NCBI RefSeq assembly: GCF_039614725.1
Contig: NZ_CP154859.1
Location: 2,542,001 to 2,606,000 of the forward strand
From: Thauera sp. JM12B12
GTDB lineage: Bacteria; Pseudomonadota; Gammaproteobacteria; Burkholderiales; Rhodocyclaceae
Reading direction: 5' to 3'
DNA: 64,000 nucleotides
Of this stretch, positions 1 to 7,227 are shown piece by piece (position 1 is the first letter of the stretch; each line of letters starts with the position of its first letter). A program made the position numbers and the translations under genes. The notes beneath the pieces are model-generated. The model was not told where the DNA came from. It saw nothing but the letters and a program-made list of their open reading frames with translations, and did no database searches.

Positions 1-1
1 C

Positions 2-961
2 GAACTGCGCCTGCTGGGCTGGAAGGTGGAGGTCCATGGCCTGCCCGGTCGCTTTCCCAGCGCGGACGCAAGGGCGCGCGACGCGCTGCGGCACACCCTG
101 CAGGCGCTGCCCGCCGGCCACACGGTGGTCGTCGATGGCCTGGCGCTCGGTGGGCTGCCCGAGGTGGCGATCGAGCACGCCCGGCGCTTGCGCCTGATCG
201 CCCTCGTGCACCATCCCCTCGGCGACGAGGCCGGCATTGATCCTGTGCAGCGGCGCTGTCTCCTGGCGAGCGAGCGCGCGGCCCTCGCCGCCGTCCAGCG
301 CGTGATCACGACCAGCGCCTTCACCGCCCGCCGCATCGCTGCCTTCGGCCTGCGCCCGGAGCGGATGCGCGTCGTCGAACCCGGCGTCGCGGCGCTCCCC
401 GAGGCCACGGCCGATGGACACCCACCGCGCCTGCTCTGCGTCGGCAGCCTCGCTCCGCGTAAGGGACAGGACCTGCTGGTGCGCGCGCTGGCCCGCCTCC
501 ATGCCCTGCCCTGGCAATGCGAGCTGATCGGCAGCACCACCCGCGCGCCCGCCTATGCGCAGGACGTGGCGAGCCAGATCTCCGCAGCCGGACTCGCGCG
601 ACGCATCCACATGCGCGGCGAATGCAGCGACGCAGCCCTCCGCGCGGCCTACGCCGCCGCCGATCTCTTCGTGCTGCCCTCGCTCTACGAGGGCTACGGC
701 ATGGTCGTGACCGAGGCGATCGCAGCCGGCCTCCCGGTACTCACCACCACCGGCGGCGCCCTGGCCGAGACCCTGCCTGCCGAAGCCGGCATCGCGGTGC
801 CGCCGGGGAATGTCGAGGCACTCGCCGAGGCGCTCGGCGCGCTCCTCACCGATCACGCGCGGCGCGCTCGCCTGCGCGCCGGCGCCCGCCGCGCGCGCGC
901 CGGCCTGCGCACCTGGCCGCAAGCCGGGGCCGAGTTCGCACGCGCCCTCGCCAACCCATGA
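2..961 (+). CDS. Glycosyltransferase family 4, GT-B fold (5' end outside window)
   Basis: This is the C-terminal 319 residues of a retaining GT4 glycosyltransferase, which would move a sugar from a nucleotide-sugar donor to an unknown acceptor. The reading frame is open from base 2 and already codes recognisable protein (ELRLLGWKVEVHGL) before the first internal GTG at 26, so the true start lies upstream of the window. The C-terminal half has the donor-site signature VGSLAPRKGQ (near nt 440-470) and an EX7E motif in YEGYGMVVTEA (near nt 688-720). Its stop overlaps an ATG in an ATGA arrangement, and a methyltransferase and a flippase-like gene follow on the same strand, so the three are probably one transcription unit. 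No signal peptide can be judged. The acceptor is unknown. Confidence 0.88.
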   Translation, partial: ELRLLGWKVEVHGLPGRFPSADARARDALRHTLQALPAGHTVVVDGLALGGLPEVAIEHARRLRLIALVHHPLGDEAGIDPVQRRCLLASERAALAAVQRVITTSAFTARRIAAFGLRPERMRVVEPGVAALPEATADGHPPRLLCVGSLAPRKGQDLLVRALARLHALPWQCELIGSTTRAPAYAQDVASQISAAGLARRIHMRGECSDAALRAAYAAADLFVLPSLYEGYGMVVTEAIAAGLPVLTTTGGALAETLPAEAGIAVPPGNVEALAEALGALLTDHARRARLRAGARRARAGLRTWPQAGAEFARALANP

Positions 962-987
962 ATCCAAACGACAGACGCGAGAACGCC

Positions 988-1932
988 ATGGATGCCATGC
1001 CGACGCTTCATCCCGACGCCTGCTTCGACGCCGACTGGCTGGCACTGCGCGCCCCGGCCGACCGCGCCGCGCGCGCCCCCGCGCTCGAGGCGCGTGCGGC
1101 GGCGTGGCTGCGTGCACGCAGGGGGACCGGACCGCTGCGGCTGATCGACCTCGGGACGGGCAGCGGCGCCAACCCCTGCCACCTCGCTCCGCGCCTGCCC
1201 GGTCCGCAAAGCTGGACACTGCTCGACCACGACCCCCGCCTGCTCGAGCAGGCAGGCCGACGCTGCGCGACCCTGCGCGACGCCGACGGATGCGCCGTCG
1301 CCGTCCACACGCGCTGCCTCGATCTGGGCGAGCCGGGGGCGGACATGCTGGCTGCGTGCGACCTCGTGTGCGCCTCGGCACTCCTCGACCTGATGTCCGC
1401 TGAATGGCTTGAAGGACTCGCCCAGGCCTGTGCGCGCGCGAAATGCGCGCTGCTGGTCACCCTCAGCGTGGACGGGAGCTGGCGTTTCCTCGATGGCGCG
1501 CGGGAGGCAGGCGAGGCCCCGTGGACGGTCCCCGAGGACCCCGAAGATCGCTTCGTGCGCAACGCCTTCAACGACCACCAGCGCCGCGACAAGGGCCTGG
1601 GCGCTGCCCTCGGCCCCGACGCCGCGCCTGCGCTCGCGCGCGCACTCGCGGCACGCAGCTTCGAAGTCCAGTGCGAGCCCAGCCCGTGGCGCCTCGATCT
1701 CGCCCGCACGCAGCACGCCGCGCTCGCAGGCGCGCTGATCGACGGCTGGCGCGACGCTGCCGTCGCACAGTGCCCCGAGGCGGCCGACCGCATCCGCGCC
1801 TGGCACCGCCGCCGCCGAAGCGCCTGCGAGACCGGCGCCGGGGGTGCCGGTGGCACCCCGCGATCCGGCATGCTCGAGGTCGGCCACGTCGACCTCTTCG
1901 CCACCCCATCCGCCACCCCGTCCGCCGCCTGA
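988..1932 (+). CDS. Class I SAM-dependent methyltransferase
   Basis: The predicted 314-residue protein has a Rossmann-type SAM-binding core. Motif I is LIDLGTGSGANP at about residues 51-62, the acidic end of strand beta-2 is LLDHDPRLL, and CDLVCASALLDLM marks motif IV. These are the hallmarks of class I methyltransferases; the substrate cannot be read from sequence. I chose the ATG at 988, which follows a weak GAGA purine stretch. An upstream in-frame ATG at 958 overlaps the glycosyltransferase stop (ATGA), and another ATG lies at 997, so the true start is uncertain by up to ten codons. Its place between a glycosyltransferase and a flippase-like protein suggests it modifies the same small molecule or glycoconjugate. 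The C-terminal tail is low-complexity Gly/Ala/Pro/Thr. Confidence 0.82.
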   Translation: MDAMPTLHPDACFDADWLALRAPADRAARAPALEARAAAWLRARRGTGPLRLIDLGTGSGANPCHLAPRLPGPQSWTLLDHDPRLLEQAGRRCATLRDADGCAVAVHTRCLDLGEPGADMLAACDLVCASALLDLMSAEWLEGLAQACARAKCALLVTLSVDGSWRFLDGAREAGEAPWTVPEDPEDRFVRNAFNDHQRRDKGLGAALGPDAAPALARALAARSFEVQCEPSPWRLDLARTQHAALAGALIDGWRDAAVAQCPEAADRIRAWHRRRRSACETGAGGAGGTPRSGMLEVGHVDLFATPSATPSAA

Positions 1933-1958
1933 GCCAGGCGCCCCGAGCCTGACGCGCC

Positions 1959-2903
1959 ATGGATCGCCCGCTGCAGCTGACCAACCGGTTCCGCCTGGCC
2001 GCGAGCCTCGCCCTGCTCGCCGTCGTGTTGTGGTGGCTGGAACCCAGCGCCCTCGCCACCGCCTTCGCCGCGCCGCAACCGGCGTGGCTCGCGCTCGCGC
2101 TCGCCCTGAGCGTACCCCAGATCCTGCTGTCGGCCTGGCGCTGGCAGCTCACCGCCGCCCGCCTTGGCGCGCCGCTCGGCTTTGCGCGTGCGGTGCGCGA
2201 GTACTACCTCGCCACGTTCCTGAACCAGGTGCTGCCGGGCGGGGTGATGGGTGACGCGGCGCGCGCCTGGCGCCATGGACGCGACGCCGGCTCGGGTGCG
2301 GCAAGCACGCTCGCAGCCTGGCAGGCCGTGGTGCTCGAACGCGCATCCGGCCAGGCGGCGCTGCTGACCGTCGTGCTCGCCACCCTGCTCCTGTCACCCA
2401 CGGTACGCGCGCTCCCTGAGCGCCTGTCGTCCACCCCAGCCGGCGGCGTGGCCATGCCGATGCTCGCACTCGCTGCGCTGGCGCTCCTCGCCGGCGTGCT
2501 GGGCGCAGGGCGCGTGCGCAACCTGCTGCGCCGGTTCGCACGTGCGGCTGGCCACGCCCTGCTCGCACGCGAGGTCGTCCTGCGCCAGCTGCTCGCCTCG
2601 TGGCTGATCATCGCCAGCTACGTCGGCATCTATCTGTGCTGCATGCGCATGATCGGCATCGGTACGCCGGTGGCGGACGCCGCACCCCTGGTGCCCTGGG
2701 TGCTGCTGGCGATGGCGATTCCGCTCTCGGTCGCAGGCTGGGGCATACGCGAGGGCGCCGCCGCGCTCGTCTGGCATGCAGCGGGGCTGAATCCGGCGGA
2801 AGGGGTGGCGATCTCGGTCAGCTACGGCGTCGTGGTGCTGCTGTCGAGCCTTCCCGGCGCGCTCGCCCTGCGTGCGCCCGCGGGGATGGCACGGACTCAC
2901 TGA
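1959..2903 (+). CDS. Flippase-like integral membrane protein (UPF0104 / LPG-synthase TM family)
   Basis: This 314-residue protein is almost entirely hydrophobic, with about eight predicted transmembrane segments. Family landmarks are visible: YYLATFLNQVLPGGVMGDAARA after the second helix and VPWVLLAMAIPLSVAGWGIREGA near the C-terminus. Both match the TM region of lysylphosphatidylglycerol synthases and AglD-type proteins, which lack the catalytic domain here. Members often sit beside glycosyltransferases and are thought to move lipid-linked or amphipathic products across the membrane; that role is inferred. It begins 26 nt after the methyltransferase stop and ends 11 nt before the convergent AraC gene. 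No terminator is evident in that gap. Confidence 0.85.
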   Translation: MDRPLQLTNRFRLAASLALLAVVLWWLEPSALATAFAAPQPAWLALALALSVPQILLSAWRWQLTAARLGAPLGFARAVREYYLATFLNQVLPGGVMGDAARAWRHGRDAGSGAASTLAAWQAVVLERASGQAALLTVVLATLLLSPTVRALPERLSSTPAGGVAMPMLALAALALLAGVLGAGRVRNLLRRFARAAGHALLAREVVLRQLLASWLIIASYVGIYLCCMRMIGIGTPVADAAPLVPWVLLAMAIPLSVAGWGIREGAAALVWHAAGLNPAEGVAISVSYGVVVLLSSLPGALALRAPAGMARTH

Positions 2904-2914
2904 AGGGCGGGGCG

Positions 2915-3853
2915 CTACTTGCGCGGGAGCCTGGCCTTGAGGCTTTCCGAAGGCAGGGTACCGAAGCTTGCCTTGTAGAGCTCGGCAAAGCGGCCAAGGT
3001 GGGTGAAGCCATAGTCGAGCGCGACTGCGGTCACGCTCGCCACCCGCACCGCCGGATCCATCAACGTCGCATAGACGTGCTCGAGCTTCTTGTGGCGGAT
3101 GAAGTTGCGCGGCGACATGCGCGCATGCTGGCGGAACAGTTGATACAGCGAACGCTGACTCAGGCCCGCGAAATGGGCGAGCTGCTCGACCGTGATGTCC
3201 TGCTTGATACGCGACTCGATATGACGCTCGACGCGCTCGAACAGCCGTGTGTGTGCACATTCATGCGAGGCCGGCCGGTTGCGCTGCAGGATGGACAGCA
3301 GCTTGTTCGCGACCACATGCGCGTAGTGGGTGAACAGCGCACCCTGGTGGCTCCCCGTGGCGGTCTCGGTCGCCACCAGTCGCAACATGGCCAGCAGGTG
3401 GTCGAGTTCGTCACGCGGGCAGGGGTTGCTGTTGAAGCGCACGCATTCGCTGAGCTTGAACCAGCCGGTCTGGGCGCACGATTCGCGCAGGACCGTCGCC
3501 GGAAGCAGAACGCTCCAGACCACGCAGTCGGCGGAGTAGGCCAGTTCGGGGGAAATGCCGGCGCTGATGAAGACCTGCCCCGGCTCGAGGGTCACGGTCG
3601 CGCGCTCCGTACGGAATTGGCACCCCCCCTGCACGAGCACCAGCACCTCGTACTGCTCGCTCGCCTCCGTCGGCGTGCGCTCGGTCCCCGCCGTTGACAG
3701 CAACCGGCAGAAGTCGAGGCGGTGCTCGGTTGCCGGACGCACCGGAAGCCCTGCTGCTGCCGCAGCATTCCCGATGACGCGCGGACGCGCCGAAGCAGGC
3801 ACATCTCCAAGCACCGGCACAGATCCAGACTTCGACCGAACTTCCTCTGACAT
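2915..3853 (-). CDS. AraC-family transcriptional regulator
   Basis: The 312-residue protein has an N-terminal cupin-like sensing region of the AraC-binding-like type (about residues 30-200). The C-terminal double helix-turn-helix spans about residues 208-310: the first helix unit is DITVEQLAHFAGLSQRSLYQLF and the second ends in DYGFTHLGRFAELYKASFG. Relatives with this layout control aromatic-compound oxygenase genes, but no such genes are adjacent. The gene sits, on the opposite strand, between the flippase gene and the ribD-like gene, so it may govern the surrounding cluster. It is preceded by an unusually AT-rich 70-bp stretch. The inducer is unknown. Confidence 0.88.
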   Translation of the reverse strand: MSEEVRSKSGSVPVLGDVPASARPRVIGNAAAAAGLPVRPATEHRLDFCRLLSTAGTERTPTEASEQYEVLVLVQGGCQFRTERATVTLEPGQVFISAGISPELAYSADCVVWSVLLPATVLRESCAQTGWFKLSECVRFNSNPCPRDELDHLLAMLRLVATETATGSHQGALFTHYAHVVANKLLSILQRNRPASHECAHTRLFERVERHIESRIKQDITVEQLAHFAGLSQRSLYQLFRQHARMSPRNFIRHKKLEHVYATLMDPAVRVASVTAVALDYGFTHLGRFAELYKASFGTLPSESLKARLPRK

Positions 3854-4009
3854 ACGTTTTCCACCGCAAGACGTGATCCCGGCGCTGGTGAATCCAGCAC
3901 GACCGTCCCCCCTGTAAGGAGTCAGCCTGGCATCGGGTTCCGCAAGGCCGCCCCATCGGGAACGATCGGGGCGTGAAGCGGCGCGAATTGTGGGTGAGGA
4001 AGTCTCTCT

Positions 4010-4070
4010 TCATCAATTTTTTCTCGAGTTTTTTCTTTATTCTCGAAAATTTTTTACAACAGCTTCCTCC
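4010..4070. promoter_or_regulatory. AT-rich island with a direct repeat upstream of the AraC gene
   Basis: About 60 bp of mostly A and T interrupt an otherwise very GC-rich region between the AraC gene (start 3853, minus) and the ribD-like gene (stop 4089, minus). Inside it TTCTCGA occurs twice in direct orientation, at 4021-4027 and 4040-4046, 19 bp apart. Direct repeats about two helical turns apart are typical AraC-family sites, so autoregulation is possible. I could not place a convincing -35/-10 pair. The rest of the 3854-4088 gap holds nothing I recognise. Confidence 0.35.
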
Positions 4071-4088
4071 TGGTGGAATGCCTGCACC

Positions 4089-4946
4089 TCATCGGAATCT
4101 CAGGTCGTACAGGCTGTCCCCGCCGCACATGAAAAGCCTGCACTCGGGCCGCAAGGCATCGTCGAGCTTGTCTATCACCGGCAGGTCCAGCCCTGGGCGT
4201 CCCGACCCGATCAGCATCGGTGCGACCAGCAGATGGAGCCGGTCGAGCTGTCCTGCTTCGAGGAAGCGCGACACCGTGACCCCACCGCCTTCGATGAGCA
4301 CGCGCCGGCAGTCCGAGGCGTGGAGCAGCGCGATCACGTCGGCGGGATCGAAGCCGCGCTCATCCACCGCGAGCCCGACACGTCTGCAGGCAACGCGCTC
4401 CGCGACCTTTGCCTGCGCGGCGTACGGTGCCGCCAGCGTCTGGCCGACTAAGTGAAGCGTCCTCGCCACGCCATCGGTGAAAAGCTTCGCTGCAGGGTCT
4501 GCCCGCCCCCGCGGATCGAGCACCACGCGCACCGGGTTCGGGCCGCTCACGTGGCGCACGGTCAGCTGCGGGTCATCGGCATTGACCGTGCCCACACCGA
4601 CCACGACCGCATCGACGAGGGCGCGCAGCCGATGCAGGTGAGTGCGCGCCTCGAGGCCGTTGATGTAGTGCGACGCGCCGCTCTCGGTGGCGATCCGGCC
4701 GTCCAGGCTCTGGCCGAGCTGTCCGATCGTGAGCGGCCCGGGCGCGGCAACCCAGGGCAGGAACAGATCGAGCATGCGCGCGGTCTCGTCCGCGACGGGC
4801 GCATCGCAGTTCCACGCCCCGCCGGCATGGATGTCGATGCGAACCCCCTCGACCATGAAACTTGTGGCGCGTGACGCGGCCCAATCCGTGTCACGCGCTT
4901 GCAGGATGCAGCGCCAGCCCCAATCTGGTAGAAGTCTTTCCGACAT
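4089..4946 (-). CDS. RibD-family reductase (RibD C-terminal / DHFR-like domain only)
   Basis: The 285-residue protein carries the reductase half of RibD without the N-terminal zinc deaminase. After about 70 unassigned residues comes GQLGQSLDGRIA, then DAVVVGVGTVNADDPQLTVR and VRVVLDPRG, and later LIEGGG and APMLIGSGRPG. This order is typical of NAD(P)H-dependent pyrimidine or pterin reductases of the RibD_C/DHFR fold. In riboflavin synthesis this domain reduces the ribosyl chain of the GTP cyclohydrolase II product to ribityl. The gene diverges from a GTP cyclohydrolase II gene only 90 bp away, which supports a shared pathway. Lack of a deaminase domain, and partnership with glycosyltransferase and flippase genes, suggest it does not serve ordinary riboflavin synthesis. 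Confidence 0.85.
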   Translation of the reverse strand: MSERLLPDWGWRCILQARDTDWAASRATSFMVEGVRIDIHAGGAWNCDAPVADETARMLDLFLPWVAAPGPLTIGQLGQSLDGRIATESGASHYINGLEARTHLHRLRALVDAVVVGVGTVNADDPQLTVRHVSGPNPVRVVLDPRGRADPAAKLFTDGVARTLHLVGQTLAAPYAAQAKVAERVACRRVGLAVDERGFDPADVIALLHASDCRRVLIEGGGVTVSRFLEAGQLDRLHLLVAPMLIGSGRPGLDLPVIDKLDDALRPECRLFMCGGDSLYDLRFR

Positions 4947-5036
4947 TCATCATTCCTTCAAATACGGTTTGTCCTTGCGCCCCACCCCTTGCGCATCGAA
5001 CCAGGACAGGCCCAATCCCCCGACGGAGAAAAACAA

Positions 5037-6194
5037 ATGCGCCAAGCCGAGCGTGCCCTCTTCGACCTGCGACGCGGACTTCCTATCCTGCTGCGCCAAC
5101 CCGGCCGTGACGCGGTGGTGTCTGCGGTCGAGGGCCTCGATGACGCGGCGCTCGCCGCCATGCAGGCCCTCACCGGCGCCCCGGCGCGGCTCGTCCTCAG
5201 CCAGCATCGCATGGCGGCGCTCGGTCAGCACGATGCTCCGGAAGCCGCGGCGCTCGCATTGTCGCCGCTGCCGTCCGCCCGCGCCCTGCGCGACCTCGCC
5301 TGGACGCGCAACGCAGTCCTGCCCGCAGGCGCCAACCAGACCCAGGGCGCGGCGATCGAGCGTGCCGCCCTGCGCCTGCTCGGCCGCGCGCAGCTCGTTC
5401 CGGCAGCCGTCGTCTGCGACGTCGTCGCCGAGCGCGTCGAGGCCGTGAACGCCGAGATGGCGAGCGGCCGCCTGCTCGCCGTCACCGCGGCCGAAGCGCT
5501 GCAGCTGTGCGAAAGCGGCCCGGGTACGCTGACACGAATCAGCGAGGCGCGCGTGCCGCTCGCCGAGGCAGAGAACAGCCGCTTCGTGCTCTTTCGCGAA
5601 GCCGACGGCGTGCACGAGCACGTCGCCATCGTGATCGGAGATGCCGCGCAATGGCCGGACGCGGTACCGGTGCGCCTGCACTCGTCCTGCCTCACCGGCG
5701 ACCTCTTCGGCAGCCTGCGCTGCGACTGCGGCGAGCAGCTGCGCCGCGGCGTGGCCGCGATCAACGCCCTCGGCGGCGGCGTGCTGCTCTACCTGTCGCA
5801 GGAGGGGCGCGGCATCGGCCTCGCCAACAAGCTGCGCGCCTACGGGCTGCAGGACGAAGGCCTCGACACGATCGACGCCGACCAGGTCATCGGTTTTTCG
5901 AAGGACGAGCGCGACTTCCGCGTCGCCCACGAGATGCTCGACCAGCTCGGCGTGAACCAGGTCCTCCTGCTGACCAACAATCCGAGCAAGGTCGAGGCCC
6001 TGCAGCATGCCGGCATCAACGTCGTCGCACGCCAGGCCATCTACGGCGAAGTCACCGAGCAGAATCAGCGCTACCTGAAGACCAAGGCCAGCCGTCACGG
6101 CCACTGGCTGCACGAACTGCTCAACGAGCAGGGCGAGCCGGCCTCCGCGACGCCCGAGAGCCTGCCTGCGCCGGCCACCATCGCGCGCGATTGA
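5037..6194 (+). CDS. GTP cyclohydrolase II with degenerate RibB-like N-terminal domain
   Basis: The 385-residue protein ends in a complete GTP cyclohydrolase II domain (about residues 185-370). It has the zinc cysteines in HSSCLTGDLFGSLRCDCGEQL's C-x10-C-x-C spacing, the QEGRGIGL loop, LQDEGLDTIDAD and LLTNNPSK. Such enzymes open the guanine ring of GTP, releasing formate and pyrophosphate. The first 180 residues follow the length and pattern of 3,4-dihydroxybutanone-phosphate synthase but lack the acidic DDEDRE active-site motif, so that half is probably inactive. Two usually conserved spots differ: HSEC is HSSC, and DTVEAN is DTIDAD. The ATG at 5037 follows GGAG at 5025-5028. The neighbouring ribD-like and creatininase genes suggest a specialised paralogue rather than the housekeeping ribBA. 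Confidence 0.88.
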   Translation: MRQAERALFDLRRGLPILLRQPGRDAVVSAVEGLDDAALAAMQALTGAPARLVLSQHRMAALGQHDAPEAAALALSPLPSARALRDLAWTRNAVLPAGANQTQGAAIERAALRLLGRAQLVPAAVVCDVVAERVEAVNAEMASGRLLAVTAAEALQLCESGPGTLTRISEARVPLAEAENSRFVLFREADGVHEHVAIVIGDAAQWPDAVPVRLHSSCLTGDLFGSLRCDCGEQLRRGVAAINALGGGVLLYLSQEGRGIGLANKLRAYGLQDEGLDTIDADQVIGFSKDERDFRVAHEMLDQLGVNQVLLLTNNPSKVEALQHAGINVVARQAIYGEVTEQNQRYLKTKASRHGHWLHELLNEQGEPASATPESLPAPATIARD

Positions 6195-6226
6195 GTACGG
6201 CGAAGGTGCGTGCGCGTCGCTGCGGA

Positions 6227-7063
6227 TCAGTCAGCGCGGTCGAGCGCACCGCCATCGAGGCGGGCAAGATCGAATGCATGCGCCTCCTCGACGAGGCGGG
6301 CGAGCTGGCGGGCGAAGTGCTGCACGAGGCGGTCACCCAGAGCCGGCGTGGCGAGGCGCGCATCACCCGTGGCGCCGCAGGGGTTGAGGTCCTGCGCCAT
6401 CCACGCGAAGCCCGCCTCGCCCTCGGGGCCGAGCAATCGCCCGGCAGCCGCCAGATGCCGGCCGAGCGAGTCGAAGTTGCCGACCCGCCCGCTGCGTACC
6501 TTGGCCGGCGCCAGATGCAGCATCATCGCCGTCTCCAGCGCCCCACCATGGAGGCCGTGGCGGAGCTCGTCCGCGGGCAGCGCGTCCGGCGGGGGCGCAA
6601 AGCGGAAGTAGTTCGCGCGCACGACCAGCATCCGGCATTCGACACGCAGCTTCAGCGCGGCCAGATCGACCAGCGCCTTGTTGCCGCCATGACTGTTGAA
6701 GAGGACGAGGCGACGAAAGCCCGCCGCGGCCACCCGCTCGCCCAGCTCCACCATCACCGCCAGAGCGGTCTCCGGGCGCAGGCTCAGGGTCCCTGCGAAG
6801 GCGCTGTGCTCGAGGCTCAAGCCGACCGCGAGCGGCGGCAGCACGCACACCGGCACGCCTGCGCGCACCCGTGGCAGCGCAGCGTCGACGAGGCCGAGCG
6901 CGATGTCGAGGTCGGTCGACAGCGGCAGGTGCTCGCCGTGCTGTTCGATCGCGGCCAGCGGCAGCAGCGCCACGCCATCCGCGGCCGCGAGCGCGGCGAT
7001 CTCCTGCGGGGTGCGGTCCTGCCACCATGGGCTTGCTGCGCCGTGCGCTGCGGTGTCGGTCAT
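6227..7063 (-). CDS. Creatininase-family amidohydrolase
   Basis: This metal-dependent amidohydrolase of about 278 residues shows the family's ligands: E-x-HGEHLP with TD downstream (LAAIEQHGEHLPLSTD), NSHGGNKA, and HGLHGGALETAMML matching the H-x-G-x-x-E-T signature. Characterised relatives include creatinine amidohydrolase, the formamide hydrolase ArfB of archaeal flavin synthesis and MftE of mycofactocin maturation. Because it lies tail-to-tail with a GTP cyclohydrolase II gene, an ArfB-like action on a formamidopyrimidine or related intermediate is the most attractive guess. The start is uncertain: ATG at 7063 has a GGAA purine run about 10 nt upstream, and another ATG lies at 7099. Longer frames would overlap the divergent sulfatase gene. 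Confidence 0.82.
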   Translation of the reverse strand: MTDTAAHGAASPWWQDRTPQEIAALAAADGVALLPLAAIEQHGEHLPLSTDLDIALGLVDAALPRVRAGVPVCVLPPLAVGLSLEHSAFAGTLSLRPETALAVMVELGERVAAAGFRRLVLFNSHGGNKALVDLAALKLRVECRMLVVRANYFRFAPPPDALPADELRHGLHGGALETAMMLHLAPAKVRSGRVGNFDSLGRHLAAAGRLLGPEGEAGFAWMAQDLNPCGATGDARLATPALGDRLVQHFARQLARLVEEAHAFDLARLDGGALDRAD

Positions 7064-7227
7064 CGGGGTCGTTCCAGCGGGCTCGTCGATGAAGGGCATG
7101 CTAGCTGTCCCGGCGCACACGGGCCAGCCCTCGCCGATGCGCAGGCGCGCGCTGCGGGCACCCTTGCGCTCCCGGCGACAGCGGCCGGCACGCCGCTGCA
7201 CTGCGCGCACGCCCCCCGCTCGCCGAC

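Noticed and set aside
4947..5036. Possible FMN riboswitch before the RibA-like gene
   Set aside because: The gap is only 90 bp and no conserved FMN-element blocks are visible.
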